64,000 nucleotides of DNA, from contig NW_006917091.1 in the NCBI RefSeq assembly GCF_000516985.1, positions 882,977 to 946,976 of the forward strand, in the 5' to 3' direction. This DNA comes from Pestalotiopsis fici W106-1. Lineage: Eukaryota > Ascomycota > Sordariomycetes > Amphisphaeriales > Sporocadaceae. A program made the position numbers and the translations under genes. Of the stretch, positions 23,524 through 33,561 are shown one piece after another; the first letter of the stretch is position 1; each line of letters opens with the position of its first letter. The notes beneath the pieces are model-generated. The model had not been told where the DNA came from, ran no database searches, and saw only the letters and a program-made list of their open reading frames with translations.

Positions 23524-24200
23524 TGACCGCGTTCTCTTCAAAAGATTGCTCCTGCACACTACCCCAGTGGTCCAGCCGGCCCCGGCATGAGTATGCAGGT
23601 GGGCTCGATGTTGGCTAGGCCAATGCTATCCCAGACGCTGTTGGCAGCGCGCATCTCGAGATCCAAGGCGAAAGCCTGGATATTGTTGAACTAGGTTACC
23701 ACGACAAGGTATGTTGGACAGCCCGGATCGACACATATTTGACCACACGATGCTAACCTACCTTCTCAAATTAGAACTGGGGAGACTCCCCATTCACTGA
23801 TCGTGTTGATTCTTGGTATTGGGGTCATGGACGATTGGGTCCAAATTCGATTGTTTGGTTCGACTACATCGGCCTTGACGGAGAGAAACGTGAGGCATCG
23901 TACGTTGCCATTAACCACACAATCCTCGCAGCACAAGACTTGGGCATTTCCGTTCGTACTTATTGAGAAAATCCAACATACCCGCCCTTTACATCTACTG
24001 GATCACCAACTGGTTTTATCATAGAGGCCGAACTTTCTGAAGGACTGCTCACCGTTATTGCAACGAGCGACATGCTTCTAGGTCCTCCAAGCCCCTACAT
24101 ATATTATGGATGGGTAGGGCAGCTGCAAGGTAGATTCAGTAACGGCACTGATATGCATGGCAGCGCTCTCTATGAAAAATTTGCGTTCACAGAGGCATAG
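23524..24200 (+). pseudogene. Relic of a lipocalin-like Diels-Alderase (CrtC/hydroxyneurosporene-synthase-like)
   Basis: Two pieces in phase: exon 23619-23708 (ANAIPDAVGSAHLEIQ ... GYHDK) and exon 23775-24200, with a 66-nt intron bearing GTATGT, GCTAAC and TTAG. Joined they read GYHDK-NWGDSPF, then SWYWGHGRLGPNSIVWFD, then YPPF, then TVIATSDMLLGPPSPYIYY and GSALYEKF. This is the family pattern of the fungal two-domain lipocalin-like proteins that set decalin stereochemistry in PKS-NRPS pathways (such as CghA, Fsa2 and MycB), related to bacterial CrtC. The frame is broken by TGA at 23964-23966 where the context (TY-stop-ENPTYPP) suggests Trp, and a TAG lies at 23616-23618 unless that is an acceptor. 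The N-terminal domain is not recognisable. Called dead from the stop and the missing half. Confidence 0.7.
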
Positions 24201-24402
24201 AGCCTGTAGTTTCAAGTATACGGCTCGGTCTAGATGATGATCCGAAATATTCATCTCCGTCCAATAACTCACAATGCTAGAAAGACATCGATGAGCAGCT
24301 ATCAAATGTTAGAGTTAAGTGGCAGCTTGATTATAAGAAACGAGATGAATATAGCTCACTGAACATAGTACGAAAACTTATGAAACCGATACCACCATAG
24401 GC
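24201..24402. other. Short spacer between tail-to-tail relics
   Basis: Separates the 3' ends of the Diels-Alderase relic (+) and the methyltransferase relic (-). Nothing else visible. Confidence 0.5.
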
Positions 24403-24990
24403 TCAAGTAGACTTGCGTCCCACTACCGTCATGATGAACCCATGGTGCAACGCAACACCTTGCTCGGTCTCGGCTACAGCCTTCTTGAACAATTCAGCCC
24501 ATATTTCTTTGGTGACAGGCGCGTTAGGCACGTCTGCCTTGGCAGGTAGATATGTCGCAAGTTCCTCCCAAACCATCAAGTAATCCTCTGTCCATCCCTT
24601 GTAGTCCTGTTTGTGCTTGGCAAACTTCTGCATGTGAATATCCTCAAAGTCATGTTTGCCAAGGTGATTGTCGAGCTCGTTTACAAACTCCACCTCGAAG
24701 CCTCGGGCTTCGCCGCCCTGCTTGAGAATCTGGGCAAGAGTCTCATAGCTAACCTTGGTGACGTTTGGCGTGGAAGGCTCGACCAGAAACTCGCCGCTCG
24801 TCTCTTCCCACTGCAGCCAGCCGCCGGGCTTTAGTAGAGAACGGGCAGCGGATAGCAGAGGCGCGGTGTTCCCGTTGACAATGATGCTCAGGAAAGCGCG
24901 AACGTGGACGACATCAAAGGCGCCTATCAGCTCCTCGGGCAATGGATTGGCGAGGATATCGAGCTGTTGGAACACTGCTACACAATCAAC
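24403..24990 (-). pseudogene. SAM-dependent methyltransferase, 5'-truncated
   Basis: The C-terminal two thirds of a class I methyltransferase of the broad fungal LaeA/UMTA type: FQQLDILANPLPEEL, FDVVHVRAFLSIIV, then LLKPGGWLQWEE, ending HHGFIMTVVGRKS. The N-terminal SAM-binding glycine motif is absent. Coding similarity stops where a perfect 32-bp inverted-repeat arm begins (24988-25019). The open frame continues to 25158 but through repeat sequence, not methyltransferase sequence. The simplest reading is that a mobile element removed or displaced the 5' part. An upstream exon elsewhere cannot be ruled out, but none was found out to 26.6 kb. Confidence 0.65.
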
Positions 24991-26353
24991 ATGCCCCACT
25001 ATTGTCCGCCATGTACCACTTTGCACAAACAACATGAAAAGCGCTTCTGTGACTTGCAGCGGCCCCCGCATGAACCAGGACGTTCTCATACTACACCAAG
25101 ATCTGGGATCCGCCCTTTGTATTGTCGTATTTGCTTGTCGAGCATATATCCATGTCACTTGTCACCGTAATCTCTTCCACGATGACTTCTTGTTTCCTAT
25201 CATTCTTGAGATGCTCCTCTGGACAGCTGTAAGCGGGCAGCTGTCTCTGGACCTCATTTATCTCCAGGCAGACATAGCCAATGGCTATCAGCTGCCGGGT
25301 TAGCCTTTATTCACTTCGCTTTTGACTGTCTTCCTCGCAACACTGTCGGTACCCCAAAACTCGATTCATTCAGCATCAAAAGGGAAGATTGTTTTTCCAC
25401 CGTTTGTCATGCTGTGTCGAGCAGGTTGTCGGCCGCAGATGCCGACTGTTGTGTCCGGCTCAACATTACCTTGTTCCCCTCCCGCGTAGATACATATCAG
25501 AGAGCAACGTTGACATCTCGTTCCGAATGGGGTGACTCATCCTCTTGAATAATCTTCAAGGCGTTCCAGTTTCTTATCAACGACTCAAGATTGCGCGCAA
25601 CTCGACGCGGTCGCCAGACGGGCAGACCCTCAAAGTGGCAACGCCTTCCCGGAAGGCCGATGCCGGACATCCCTCCAAAGTAGCCCGAGATACCGTCCGA
25701 TTCTAACTCAATCTTGCCCTTGGTGAAGACGGGGCATTTAATAACGGCTTTGGGTATCTCGCTGCACGTACCTCTCCAGGTGAAGCTATGATGGAGCTTG
25801 ACGTACTCGCTCACGCCGTCTCGCGCGCCGGAGCCCGTTTTCAATCTTCAGGGTGTCCTTGTAGTTTCCAAAGTCGAAAGAGCACCGGAGGCGGTCGTGA
25901 TCTCATATCCGAATGAGCTGGAAGGCGTGGCCCTCGTCTGACCAGTGGTCCAGCTGGACCTTGGAAGTTCCCTGTCAATTCTTGAGATATATCAGGTCCT
26001 CCGAGGTCAGGCTGCGGTTGTTGAGGAAGCCATGGGCCTCAACACCATCGCGTCCGGAACGATGCATGTCCATTCTCGGCATTGTGTGGCGAAAGAACCT
26101 TTTACTCTGACGACGCGAGGCTACGGGAGTAAGTGATTATCTCAATAGAAAAGTACGTTTGGTTCTTACCTAGAACCCTGTAAATGTGGACGAAGAAGTG
26201 CCTGATTAAACTATGACCTGCGTTTCCAGGTATAAGATAAGATAAGTGTTAGATGGTGGATCATAGTTCCCATACACTGGGGTGTGCTTGAGCACACGGA
26301 TCAACATCACGGTGTTGTAAGGTGGTACATGGCGGACAATAGTGGGGCATGTT
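24988..26353. mobile_element. Inverted-repeat-bounded segment, possible DNA transposon or rearrangement
   Basis: The 32-base arm starting AACATGCCCCACTATTGT (24988-25019) is repeated perfectly in reverse complement at 26322-26353, giving a 1,366-bp unit with inverted ends. No target-site duplication is visible at either edge and no transposase is recognised. Inside, on the minus strand (about 25497-26110), is a broken frame with coding character (MSGIGLPGRR and FDFGNYKDTLKIENG are parts of it), interrupted by at least two stops and a frame change, which I do not recognise. Small palindromes (GTGTGCTTGAGCACAC near 26283) lie next to the right arm. Confidence 0.55.
25054..25073 (+). repeat. 20-nt repeat copy A
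   Basis: TTGCAGCGGCCCCCGCATGA is identical to 28596-28615, and the preceding 25 bases are also similar (AACATGAnAnGCGCTT). It lies next to the left inverted-repeat arm, so both copies may come from the same element. Confidence 0.7.
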
Positions 26354-26934
26354 CCTAAGCATCATTGATCATCACCAGTTGGTCGAACCAGTACAATACA
26401 ACACTTCTTTCAGTGCTCAGATAGGTGTACGGGGACTCCCTGGGATTAGCCGGGGCCACCCAAATAAGCGTGCACCTCGTCAAAACTGGAGGTGCAGAAC
26501 ATAGGTCAATACATCACACAATTGACACCCATATTAGACCAGTTTACACTCCAATAGGAGAGCACCACCTTGATCAACACTAACGAATCCATCCGCTGAT
26601 AGTGGTAAACCTCTTCTCCACCTGCGCCAATAATCACGAGACTGACATGGTTAGTGTTGAACATTTGGAGGCGACGATCTAAACTAGCATTCGCGTGCTG
26701 ATGATGGCCAGTTTGCTTTGGACCTCCCTTTCAACAATAATGCGAACTCCGGAGGTCCAGTGGCTCATCGAGGCGTATTGTATTTATCACGTCGTGCAGA
26801 CTGGACGAGTGCGAGTCTGAGCGGCTGCGAACCGGAATATTCTTTCGAATGCTCAAATGAAAAAGCACGCAGAGACTAACTGTAGCCTGAAAAATGAGTT
26901 GGAAGACAACAATACGCTCTGTATGCCTGCATCC
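26354..26934. other. Intergenic
   Basis: No gene. Contains an imperfect inverted pair GATCAACACTAAC (about 26573) and GTTAGTGTTGAAC (about 26654). Confidence 0.45.
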
Positions 26935-27747
26935 TCAAAATGTAACATCGGGGCTTGGGGCCAACGCCAACAAGCTGTATTGACCGGTGTCATCATGCTG
27001 CTGGATGAAATCCATGACAGCCTGGATTCCTTGCTCTGAGAGGAGGTCGTCGTTGGACATGGTACCTCCATTGATCGGCCCATTCCGATCCCCGTCCATG
27101 ATGTACAAATTGTTATTACGGTGGGATTTGACGAAGCAGACATAATGAAAGTCTACCTCAGTCTCGGGGTCTGTAGGTGCATCTGTATCTCCAAGGACTG
27201 CTGCCGAATGATACTTGGATGCAAGCAGCGCATCGTTCTCAAGGACAGACGCACGGTCTGATGGATTCAAGTGAGTGCATCTCTCCAACAAGCCAGAAAG
27301 ATGGGACTCGGGCTTTGTCATATCCGCGCTACTCCTCAGCACTGACGCGATATTATTCGGATGCGTAACGATAGTTTGTTACTTGAGAAACATACCCACA
27401 AAGTTTCGTGCACATCCATTTGCAACTGCGTGAAGAATGCCGTAAAGTCCGCACGCATTGTTGATTGTCTGCTTGAACCACATGACATATTCGTCTTCTC
27501 CAGTTTTCGTGTATTCAGGCGTCGACGCATTGTCTTCAACCAGGAGATCTTCGTACTGGGGAGGGGTAGAGAATGCAATGACAAGTGCTAAGACTGGTCG
27601 AGGGATAAATGCAAGGATTTCGGGCTCACTGAGCGACAAGACATCATGAAAGCGTAGGACACTTGAGACGCCCAAGTCATGAATCAAGTGGTTGAAAACA
27701 TCGGGATTGGACTCAAGCGGAATGAAGTGCTTGCTATAGGTCACCAT
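26935..27747 (-). CDS. Ubiquitin carboxyl-terminal hydrolase (UCH, peptidase C12)
   Basis: Exons complement(27747..27396) and complement(27341..26935), intron 54 nt (GTATGT...GCGTCAG, phase 1), 252 aa. All four catalytic residues of the UCH-L3/Yuh1 family are in place: Gln93 and Cys99 in KQTINNACGLYGILHA, His183 in DFHYVCFV and Asp200 in LYIMDGDR. Length and order fit a single-domain UCH that trims small adducts from ubiquitin or Nedd8 precursors in the cytosol. The start MVTYSKHFIPLESNP is preferred over an earlier in-frame ATG because family members begin close to this W/HFIPLESNP-like segment. UCH genes are normally conserved housekeeping genes, so its place among relics suggests either an extra paralog or the edge of a conserved block. 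Confidence 0.9.
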
Positions 27748-28595
27748 GATAATAATTGGGTAATAAGTGGATAGGGGAATAGATAAAAGGCAAAAACCCA
27801 TTCTCTATTGCTAAAAGGCGGGGTATCGGGATAAGTATTATCCCGTCTTGCAATTATGTTGGCGCCGTTGGGACATGCACAAAAGGGAGTTACTTCGATA
27901 GATTGAATCTCGGATCAATCTCAGGGAATACTAAACGATTGGCAGTGATCTCACCAAAGGCTGGGGCTTGTTGGTACGGAAGTACACTGCTATATTCGGC
28001 TGTGTTCAGCGTTTAATATTTAGCTTTGTTGATTTGTTAAAATTATGCCAGGTAGTCAATATTAATGCTAGGTGCTCTAGGTCCGTTTTTTTTTTTTTTT
28101 TTTTTTTGGGACACTTTTCCAAATGCATTATTGGATGGTTGCTTTGGTTCGAAACGGTCATGCTTTCGAACTTGGTTGGCAGCAGGCGGTGCTCAGCCAG
28201 CTTTAGCGAACAAGAAGTGTTGCATAGCGCTCAAATACCCGTACCACCCCCAAAGTTACGCATAGCGTTATGCATGGAAAGCTACCCCACCAACTAAAAG
28301 GTGGCATGGTAAGCGAGCTGCACGTTAAGATACGCTTTCCTTTTCTTCATCATAACTTTCGCGCTTGGTGGTAGGAAGGCCAACTCATTGATGTGAATAC
28401 CGTTTTATCAGCTCTTCCCTTCCGGCAAAATGGCTTGTGTTAAGTGTGTGTATACAATGACTTGGGTATTAAGACTACCTTGCATACTATACTGGGCATA
28501 AGGGTTCATCATAGCATAGCCAAGTGATCCTTGTACTGGGTGCATTGCTTGCATACAAACAGCCAACGTAACCTACAACCAACATGACAGGCGCT

Positions 28596-28615
28596 TTGCA
28601 GCGGCCCCCGCATGA
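28596..28615 (+). repeat. 20-nt repeat copy B
   Basis: Identical to 25054-25073. The copies are not obviously related beyond about 45 bp. Confidence 0.7.
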
Positions 28616-29332
28616 CCCGGGAGTGTCTCTAGTCCTTTCAGTTTCATGGTCCATAGCAACCTTAATACTCTCTTCACATTTACACATTCTCAAATCTTCA
28701 CAAATTACTACCGCACCAAAAACAAGCATGGGGCTCGCCTTTACAGCCATCTTAATTGTAATGTGGGGTAATGTACTTTCTCGGGAAACACAATTACCGG
28801 TAACATGTTTTTGGGGTATAATTCTTCTGACTATACTGCCAACCCGGAAATTCCGGTCAATAGTCTAGTGTGCCAAGTTTGGGGAATCCATGAATCTCTG
28901 GGGAATCCCTGGAGACAGCCCGGAAAATGCCCGCTCACCCTAGATATTCAAATCGCCCATTACCAATGAGGTCGCGACCCCATACTATTCACTCCATGAC
29001 GGTTAGCAGTAGCCATTGAGGTTGCTGCCAAGCATTACACTCGTAGTGCATTGACCCGAGACTCGACATATTCAAGATGTCTCGCGTGGAGACCGATGTT
29101 AATAACCAGAATACTCTCAGATCTGTCGCGATGGTGTTCAATTATATCAATGGTGAGATGGGGAACAAAAACCAAACCAAACCAACCCCACCTAAGACAG
29201 ACAGCCGTAAGGCTGTGGCCTTTATGTGGTTTTTGATCAAATAGCATATAAAATCTTAAAATATATGGGAACAGTCTTGATTGAGAAAACGATGGATGGT
29301 GGTCCTGTATGCTAAACGCAACGAAAAACAAA

Positions 29333-29364
29333 GGCTTATAAGTCCCGAAGGGACTTATAAAGCC
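29333..29364. promoter_or_regulatory. Palindrome upstream of the GH106-like gene
   Basis: GGCTTATAAGTCCC and its near-complete complement GGGACTTATAAAGCC surround a 3-base centre (GAA), about 150 bp before the start codon. It could be an operator for a dimeric regulator or a DNA hairpin. Only the symmetry is seen; a regulatory role is inferred from position. Confidence 0.5.
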
Positions 29365-29515
29365 ACTCTAAGCTAAGCCTCCACAGCCACTTTTAGTGGG
29401 CATCTCCAGCACCCCCACATCAATGGTCAACCCATCGATTCGATCATACTGCCTCTGATACGGCGCACCCAGCACATGATCGTGGCTGAGCGCTAACCAG
29501 GGAAATCGTCGTCAA

Positions 29516-32500
29516 ATGTTGATTCTGCAATCAAGTTTGGCGCATTTCTTGTGCGCTTTGAGCCTTGTGCCTCTGTGCACATCGAGCGCGTGCTCCCATG
29601 GCAACACATCAACAGATGCCGGAAGCTTCCTGAATCCGGCGCCAATTTCGCGTCCGGTGTTCCGGTATTGGCTTCCCGATGCAGGTGTGGATGCTAGCAT
29701 TGTCAGGGACGATATCAGTGGCGCAGCATATGTCGGAGCCGGTGGTATCGAGCTGCTCCCATTCTTCGAATATGGCGGGCAGCTTGGTGGTATGCCTGCT
29801 GGTACCAATTGGTCCACCTATAACTTTGGCACAGCTGCATTTCACAATATTCTATCAGTTGCACTCGATGCACACGAGAAACATGGGCTGAAAATCGACA
29901 TACCACTGGGTCCAAACCAAGGTCAGGGGGTGCCCGCACATCCAGATGATGAAGGTTTGCAATGGGACTTGGTAAGGAGCATATATTCCAGCTAATAATG
30001 CACACATGGCTGATCAAATAAAGGTTCCTTTCAACGATACAGTTCAAGCCGACGGATTGTATACTGGTGTTATTCCTGGCTGGGGCACAGGCGAACTCGT
30101 CGCCCTAGTCTCGGCGTTGGTTACTTCACATACGACCGTCTCATACGGAGGAGCCGGAATCAGCGGTTCAACCAATGTAACATACGAGGATTTAATACTG
30201 TCAGCGGACAGCTTGACTGAGTGGACCGAGCTTGTATCCGCAGACGGCGTAATTAACCTCACATTTCCTGTCGCCGAGACTGGCTCCCATTACAGAGTCT
30301 TCACTTTCTACCAGAGGCTGTCCGGCCATGGGAATCTCGTATTCGACAGCTCAGTCCACAACTCCATATTTGACGATGGGTCATACGTGGTTGACCACTA
30401 CTCCGCACGCGGAGCCGAGACCGTTGCCAAGTTCTGGAAGGAACACATTCTTCAGGACGGCATCCGCGAGAAACTGAAGAAAGTGGGAAGGTATCGTATG
30501 TTATTTGACATTCACATCTGACTGCGTCATTGATACTAACGAAGATCAGTTTGGGAGGACAGCCCTGAGTTTCTCTCCAATATATCATGGTCGAGCACCC
30601 TGCCCGAAAGGTTTCAGGAGCTCAATGGCTACAGCATCAAGCCGGTGCTTCCTTTACTGGCATACAAACAAAACAGCATCAGTGATACCAACGACGCCCC
30701 CGGTCCATTCAACTGCATTCTCGATACGGACACTAAGGGTGTAGAACACGTCAACGCGTACCGCAAGACGCTGAGCGAGGGTTACAAGGAGTATCTAACG
30801 GCGCTCAAGTCTTGGATCAATGGGGACCTGGGCCTCGAACTGTCTGTCCAACCAGCATATGGCCTCCCCATGGATATGGAGGACTCTATCAGCTCCGTAG
30901 ATGCCCCAGAGACCGAGAGCCTTTTTTTCAAAGACTCAATCGACTCTTACCGCCAATTTGCGGGGCCGGCACATCTCTCCGGCAAAAACATAATCTCCAA
31001 CGAGCTCGGCGCCGTCGCCGTGAGGCGTACCGCTATCACATCCCCGATCTGCTGTTCTCCGCTAACCGCGGATTTGCGTCGGGCGTCAACCGATATGTCA
31101 TGCACGGCCAGTCGTACACCGGAGCATATTTTTCGACCTGGCCCGGTCACACGCCCTTCAACTATCTATTCTCAGAGCCTTATTCACCCCGACAGCCTGC
31201 CTGGGATCACGGAATGCGTGAGGCTATTGACTACATATCGAGAGTTCAGTATATCCAGCAGTCAGGCACCGCCAAAGTAGATATTGCGATATACAACAAG
31301 GAGTCCGCGACCTCAAAGACTCGAATCGGCTATAATTCTTCCGACTTGGTCGATGCTGGTATGTTGTCCAAATCCCGAAACACCCAATACAAGGTGAAAG
31401 ATCTGATTGAAGATACTCTAGGCTGGTCGTACAACTATCTCAACCCGAATAATTTAGAGTCTTCGCAGGCAGTCGTCAAAGATGGCGTACTTGCATCCGA
31501 TGGGCCGGCCTGGACAGCCTTGATCGTTGAATCAGCAGCAAATATATCGCTGAGCGCGGTTGCCTCGCTTAAGCGGCTCGCCAGCGCAGGACTCCCAGTC
31601 GTCTTCGTGGGAGACAACTTCAATCTCTATCCCGACGGACAGGATGCGAACTTGACAGTATTTCAACAAGAGCTCGAGACGTTGCAAAGTTACTCAAATG
31701 TCTACGCCGCCGGAGAAGGAGAGCTCGCCAATAAAATCACTGAGCTAGGACTCAGTCCTCGTGTTGGAGTTAGTACGAACGGCACTTGGTATACAACATT
31801 GCGAGAGCTCAACGCCAGCAGCTACGTCTTTGTGTATGCTGACTTGGTTGGATCTCGAGGCAGTGTTATAGTCAAAGACACCAGAATGCCATTCTTTCTC
31901 AATCCATGGACGGGCGCGCAAAGTCCAGTACTCATCTATGAGCGAAGCAACACTACAACAACGATTCCGTTGAGTCTATCTGGTAATCAGACAGTCATCA
32001 TTCTATTCAGCGACGCAGAGACTTCACATAACTTCGACTATCACATTGTCTCCGTACCCGACAATGCCGCTTCAGCCACAACAGCCGGCGACGGCACGGT
32101 CAGCGTGCAGGTTTCCAATTCAGCAGCAGACACTGAGGCCACCATGTCTGATGGAAGTATTTGCGCTCTCGGCGGTTCCCACGTTCCGGCAGCTTTCAGC
32201 ATTACGAACTGGAACTTGACTGCCGAGCACTGGGCGGCTCCAGCCAACCTCTCCGAAACCTCGCCTACCAGTAAGAGAAACACAACACACTCCCTCCCCG
32301 AGCTGCTGTCGTGGGGCGACATCCCCGAACTAGTCAATTCGTCTGGTCTAGGCTACTACAGCGCATCGTTTATATGGCCCCCGTTGTCGAATACGACCAG
32401 TGATGAGACGGCGACTCTTGGCGCGGTTATCTCCTTTGGCAGACTACTGCACTACGCCCGGGCCAGCATAAACGGCCAGCCGCTGCCCCCACTAGACGTA

Positions 32501-32743
32501 ACGAACGCCGTTGCTGATATCACGCCGTACCTGACCGAGGGCGAGAACAGGGTCGAGGCTGTCGTGCCGACCACCATGTGGAATTATCTCCGGACCATCC
32601 TTGATGATCTCAAAAGCGCGGGCCAACCCCCGCTGCTTCTGGAGCTTTCCGGCGTGATTGGTTCCGAGCCTCTCAATGCTACTGATGCAACGGGTCTTGT
32701 GGGAGTGGTCTCAGTGACGCCATATCTGTCTGTGACTTGTTAA
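29516..32743 (+). CDS. Secreted glycoside hydrolase, GH106-like (alpha-L-rhamnosidase type), with one frameshift
   Basis: Exons 29516..29971, 30024..30495 and 30550..32743 give about 1,040 aa once one base is restored. Residues 1-25 are a good signal peptide (LAHFLCALSLVPLCTSSAC). The start of the mature protein, FRYWLPDAGVD followed by GAGGIELLPFFEYGG and LGPNQGQGVPA, matches the fungal GH106-type family, and the C-terminal part carries the beta-sandwich segment (FGRLLHYARASINGQPLP). Many NxS/T sites fit secretion. Around 31017-31022 the frame must shift: ISNELGAVA is followed by EAYRYHIPDLL in another frame, consistent with loss of one base in GCCGTGAG. Downstream the frame is open to the stop. 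Either a recent inactivation or a sequence error. Substrate is inferred, probably rhamnosylated plant or microbial glycans. Confidence 0.75.
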
Positions 32744-33561
32744 CTTGAAATTGTATTAGTTGAAATGTATTGCGCCGTACTATAACTACTATTAGGCTAA
32801 TTCTTAGTGTAGAGCTTGATATTTAATTTAGATAATGGTCTGGTGCGATAATTATGAGCCCGGTTCGCGCTGCTGCGCATGATTTAAAAGTCGCTATATA
32901 CTTATAAAACAGACGGCACGGGTTTAATCCCCGGATACTTCGTATCGCTAGATATTTAGTGTTATATTAATAGGAAACCCACTTAGCGACGAAGACGAAC
33001 CTTGCGACGACATTAAGTAAAGGTTTAAATATTTATTATTTTATTTTTAGTGGGTATTTGTAGTCGTTGTACGATGGGAACTTATTTCCCTTTCTTTCTT
33101 TCTTTCATACGTTGCGGTAGATATGAACTTATTTCTCGTTATCCCGTTTTACGGAGAGAAATTCATTCGGCTGGTAAAGCCATTCTACACTAGGAATATA
33201 TCACCCTCATTTAACCTTATGTTCCCTATGTTTACTCACTATATGTCTAAAAGCAAGAAGCTAGAAGATTAATGTCCTCAATGAAATGCACGTGGAAAAA
33301 AACCAATTTTTTTATTTAATCATTAGTCCATCGAGAGACCATTCTTTTATATATAAGTCATCACGATTTCAAAGTTTCCACTGGATATGTGCTTGTAATG
33401 TACACCCTAAGAATCATTTGCAACCTGTTTATAGAGCGAGAAACCATAAGCGATATATCAGAATCAAACTATAAGGCATTATAAAGCACAATTAAATAAC
33501 GAGCAATATTGTGTAGTCATTCATTTGGACCCGTTCCGATCATCCACCATGTTCTCATCCG
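32744..33561. other. AT-rich interval with a diverged dispersed repeat
   Basis: Holds the second copy of the repeat (32768-32850), a CTTTCTTTCTTTC stretch near 33090-33108 and long AT-rich runs. The composition, poor in C outside a few islands, fits RIP-altered repeat DNA. Confidence 0.5.
32768..32850 (+). repeat. Dispersed repeat, more-mutated copy
   Basis: Matches 5308-5395 with mostly C-to-T and G-to-A changes relative to it (GCTAG/GCTAA, GTTCC/ATTCT, GTGTGG/GTGTAG). The direction of change fits repeat-induced point mutation. Confidence 0.6.

Larger units (their letters stand above)
27748..29515. other. Gene-poor interval with poly-T tract, 20-nt repeat and palindrome
   Basis: A run of 22 T lies at 28086-28107, repeat copy B at 28596-28615, an (AACC/CAAAC)-type microsatellite around 29165-29190, and a palindrome at 29333-29364. 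No convincing coding frame. The right end is the promoter of the GH106-like gene. Confidence 0.5.
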
